The notes beneath the pieces are model-generated. The model saw only the letters and a program-made list of their open reading frames with translations. It was not told the DNA's origin and did not search any database. A stretch of DNA of 64,000 bases from Natronorubrum sulfidifaciens JCM 14089 (GTDB taxonomy: Archaea; Halobacteriota; Halobacteria; Halobacteriales; Natrialbaceae). Location of the stretch: the NCBI RefSeq assembly GCF_000337735.1, contig NZ_AOHX01000043.1, positions 48,799 to 112,798 on the forward strand. The letters run 5' to 3'. A program made the position numbers and the translations under genes. Shown here piece after piece: positions 62,072 through 64,000 of the stretch; position 1 is the first letter of the stretch; each line of letters starts with the position of its first letter.

Positions 62072-62242
62072 ATGATATCCCGCGTGTACCACGCGACCCT
62101 GTTCGCACTGTACCAACTGTGCATTGTGATCGGTATCGCCGCAATGCCACTTGCAATCGCCGCTCGCCAGGCTGGGTTTACCCTGCCAATCCACCGCATC
62201 CTCGAAACTCTCGAAACGGCCGCCGAGGCCAGCCACAACTAA
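62072..62242 (+). CDS. Small membrane protein upstream of psmB
   Basis: 56 residues. MISRVYHATLFALYQLCIVI, GIAAMPLAIAARQAGFTLPI and HRILETLETAAEASHN: one or two hydrophobic segments with a Pro-Leu kink and an amphipathic C-terminal helix. The MISRxYHxTLxALYQL start is a pattern I associate with small haloarchaeal proteins. Good TATA box at 62034-62042 gives a leader of about 10 nt. Function unknown. Confidence 0.68.
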   Translation: MISRVYHATLFALYQLCIVIGIAAMPLAIAARQAGFTLPIHRILETLETAAEASHN

Positions 62243-62391
62243 TGGGCTAACATACGCCGGGATCGAACCACACTGTTTCTGTCGCCGATCGTGCTGACGA
62301 ATAGTCGGCGGTCCAATCGTCGACTCGAAAACCGGAAACCGCCGTGGTGACCGCCGGTGTTTTATACCGTGCCGGTCGTAACGTTCGGTCA

Positions 62392-63123
62392 ATGCGAGCA
62401 CCTCAACATAACTCGGACTTCTCCCGTACCGTCGACCAGTTGGCCGACGACCCGAACCCCTACGAGCCCGAAATCGGTTCGATGCCGAAAAACGATCTCT
62501 CGCGTGCTGATCTGGACAACGTGAACAAGACCGGAACGACGACGATCGGCATCTCGACGGCCGACGGCGTCGTCATCGCGACGGACATGCGCGCCAGCCT
62601 CGGCGGCCGCTTCGTCTCGAACAAGAACGTTCAGAAGGTCGAACAGATCCACCCAACCGGCGCGCTCACGCTCGTCGGCAGCGTCGGTGGCGCACAGTCG
62701 TTCATCTCGAGTCTCCGTGCCGAGGTCAACCTCTATGAAGCCCGTCGTGGCGAGACCATGAGCATCGACGCACTGGCGACGCTCGCGGGCAACTTCGCCC
62801 GCGGCGGCCCGTTCTTCGCCATCCACCCGATTCTTGGCGGTGTCGACGACGACGGCAGCCACGTCTACAGCATCGACCCCGCCGGCGGCGTCATGGAAGA
62901 CGACTACACCGTCACCGGCTCCGGGATGCAACTCGCCTACGGTCACTTAGAGCAGGCCTACGAAGACGACATGTCCAACGAGGAAGCGAAGACGGTCGCC
63001 GCTCGCGGCATCAAATCGGCCGTCGAGCGTGACACCGGCTCCGGAAACGGTGTCTTCCTCTGTGAGATCACCGACGAGGGCGTCGACATTCACGGCCACC
63101 ACGACTTCGACGAAGTCCTGTAA
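62392..63123 (+). CDS. psmB: Proteasome beta subunit
   Basis: 243 residues. Catalytic subunit of the 20S proteasome. A 48-residue propeptide (MRAPQHNSDFSRTVDQLADD and onward) ends KTG before Thr49 (TTTIGISTADGVVIATDMRA), the N-terminal nucleophile after self-cleavage; Asp and Lys partners follow (ATDMRASLGG; NKNVQKVEQI). SDGSGS-type GSGMQLAYGHLE is also kept. The alpha subunit gene is not in the window; the PAN ATPase is at 12838. TATA-like TTTTATAC about 28 nt upstream of ATG 62392 fits a leaderless mRNA. Confidence 0.97.
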   Translation: MRAPQHNSDFSRTVDQLADDPNPYEPEIGSMPKNDLSRADLDNVNKTGTTTIGISTADGVVIATDMRASLGGRFVSNKNVQKVEQIHPTGALTLVGSVGGAQSFISSLRAEVNLYEARRGETMSIDALATLAGNFARGGPFFAIHPILGGVDDDGSHVYSIDPAGGVMEDDYTVTGSGMQLAYGHLEQAYEDDMSNEEAKTVAARGIKSAVERDTGSGNGVFLCEITDEGVDIHGHHDFDEVL

Positions 63124-63240
63124 CTCGGCCACCCGTTCTTTCGAGCCGCAATTCCGTGCCCAGCGAACGCTCTCTGGGTCCGTCGACAACCAACGTTGCG
63201 GATTGAAATCGTTTTACGACGGTCCCCCTATTGACCGGTA

Positions 63241-63975
63241 ATGGCGCTGCTACTGGAGGACGGTGTGCGATATCCGTTCCGTGGCGATCGGCCGACCGAC
63301 CGCCTCGCCGTCGGTGGACTACTGGGAATCGTCACCGCCATCCTGATCCAGTTCGGAGCGGCTGCGTACCCGTCACTGCTCTCGGCGCTTTTCGTCGGGC
63401 TCGCAGCTGTCTCGAGTGTCGCGTTACTCGGCTATCTGCTCCGGGTGTTCGAAACGACCATCGACGGCGACGACGCCCCGCCACGGTTTCGACCGGTCGG
63501 ACCGTTGCTTCGTGATGGGAGTCGGTTGGGGCTGCTCTCGCTTGGCTACGTGATCCTGCCACTGGCCATCATCGCCATCACCATCGGCGGGCTGTTACAG
63601 GCCCCGTTTGCCCCCGAGTCGGCGGGCTTCATGGGCTCGCTGCTGTTTTTCGGGGCGTCGACGATCGTGTTGCTCGTCGTGCTCACGTTCGGCTACGTCT
63701 ATCCGGCAGCAGTCGGCCGACTCGCCGACGGCGGACGCCTCCGTTCGGCCGCCGATCTTCGGCGTACGCGTCCCGTACTCGGCGACAGCGGCTACGCTAC
63801 CGGCTGGCTGTTCGCCTCACTGGTCGCCGTCCCGGGCTCGGCGTTTCTCCTGACGGCGCTCTCGAGTGCAACGCCGTTCGGCGTCGTCGCCGTCTTCGTG
63901 ACGTTTTACGCCCACGTCGTCGCCACCCGACTCGTTGCCCGTGGCTATCGAAACGCGGTGACAGGACTCGAGTAA
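63241..63975 (+). CDS. DUF4013 membrane protein
   Basis: 244 residues, about six membrane helices: RLAVGGLLGIVTAILIQFGA; SLLSALFVGLAAVSSVALLG; LGYVILPLAIIAITIGGLLQ; LFFGASTIVLLVVLTFGYVY; GWLFASLVAVPGSAFLLTAL; FGVVAVFVTFYAHVVATRLV. RPVGPLLRDGSRLG between helices is typical of DUF4013, frequent in haloarchaea. Function unknown. Start ATG 63241. Confidence 0.8.
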   Translation: MALLLEDGVRYPFRGDRPTDRLAVGGLLGIVTAILIQFGAAAYPSLLSALFVGLAAVSSVALLGYLLRVFETTIDGDDAPPRFRPVGPLLRDGSRLGLLSLGYVILPLAIIAITIGGLLQAPFAPESAGFMGSLLFFGASTIVLLVVLTFGYVYPAAVGRLADGGRLRSAADLRRTRPVLGDSGYATGWLFASLVAVPGSAFLLTALSSATPFGVVAVFVTFYAHVVATRLVARGYRNAVTGLE

Positions 63976-64000
63976 GGACGGACGACACGGCGGCGAAAAT

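Overview
This window is chromosomal DNA from an extremely halophilic archaeon (class Halobacteria). The evidence is the strongly acidic proteins, the high G+C with very frequent CTCGAG-type codon pairs, archaeal information machinery (PAN, PsmB, TFB, PolB, Mre11/Rad50, aP0/aP1 stalk proteins), Tat-type lipoproteins, leaderless genes with a TATA box about 25-30 nt before the ATG, and several families seen only in haloarchaea (HEWD, DUF4013 and DUF73xx-type small proteins). A Natrialbaceae-like genus (Natrinema, Haloterrigena, Natronorubrum) is my best guess, from codon style only.

Layout. 1-372 is AT-rich and ends inside a truncated membrane-protein gene on the minus strand. 373-12.7 kb holds aroA, a Tat lipoprotein, an M24 peptidase, a renalase-like flavoprotein, a winged-helix/GNAT fusion, tyrA overlapping an Rsm22-type methyltransferase gene, surE, a broken Rdx/SelW-like gene, several tiny genes and the GMP-synthase amidotransferase subunit. 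12.8-24.1 kb is a proteasome and DNA-repair/replication block: pan, a small HTH gene, mre11-rad50 (overlapping ATGA), three unknown haloarchaeal small genes, and DNA polymerase B with a 412-residue intein. 24.3-30.4 kb is an iron block: sufC-sufB-sufD, a two-ended DNA-binding protein, a ferritin-like protein and a DtxR/SirR-type regulator. 30.4-35 kb carries a secreted phospholipase-D-like protein, a HEAT-repeat protein, the archaetidylserine synthase and a halocyanin. 35.3-41.2 kb has pckA, HEWD, cutA, rpl11, a divergent membrane protein, and the rpl1-rpl10-rpl12 operon behind a structured leader. 41.4-52.2 kb is general metabolism and transport: an orphan TctA-like permease, BtpA, an old yellow enzyme, an ICMT-like protein, a thioredoxin-like protein, an Lrp-aminotransferase pair, an amidase and an OCD family enzyme. 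52.4-57.7 kb holds a degenerate sensor kinase overlapping a HalX response regulator, a 108-bp palindromic MITE-like element placed exactly at the purL stop codon, purL, and an HxlR regulator. 57.8-64 kb has a SRPBCC protein, an aldo/keto reductase, a TFB, an HTH-CBS regulator, a DUF555 protein, a small membrane protein, psmB and a DUF4013 membrane protein.

Most of the window is core genome. The signals most worth a second look are the MITE-like palindrome at purL and a related palindrome beside a TATA box at 3038, the sensor protein with Asn at the phospho-acceptor His position, the decayed Rdx gene, the PolB intein, the unknown small genes sandwiched between rad50 and polB, and the AT-rich fragment at the left edge. 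No CRISPR array, tRNA, rRNA or complete insertion sequence was seen.
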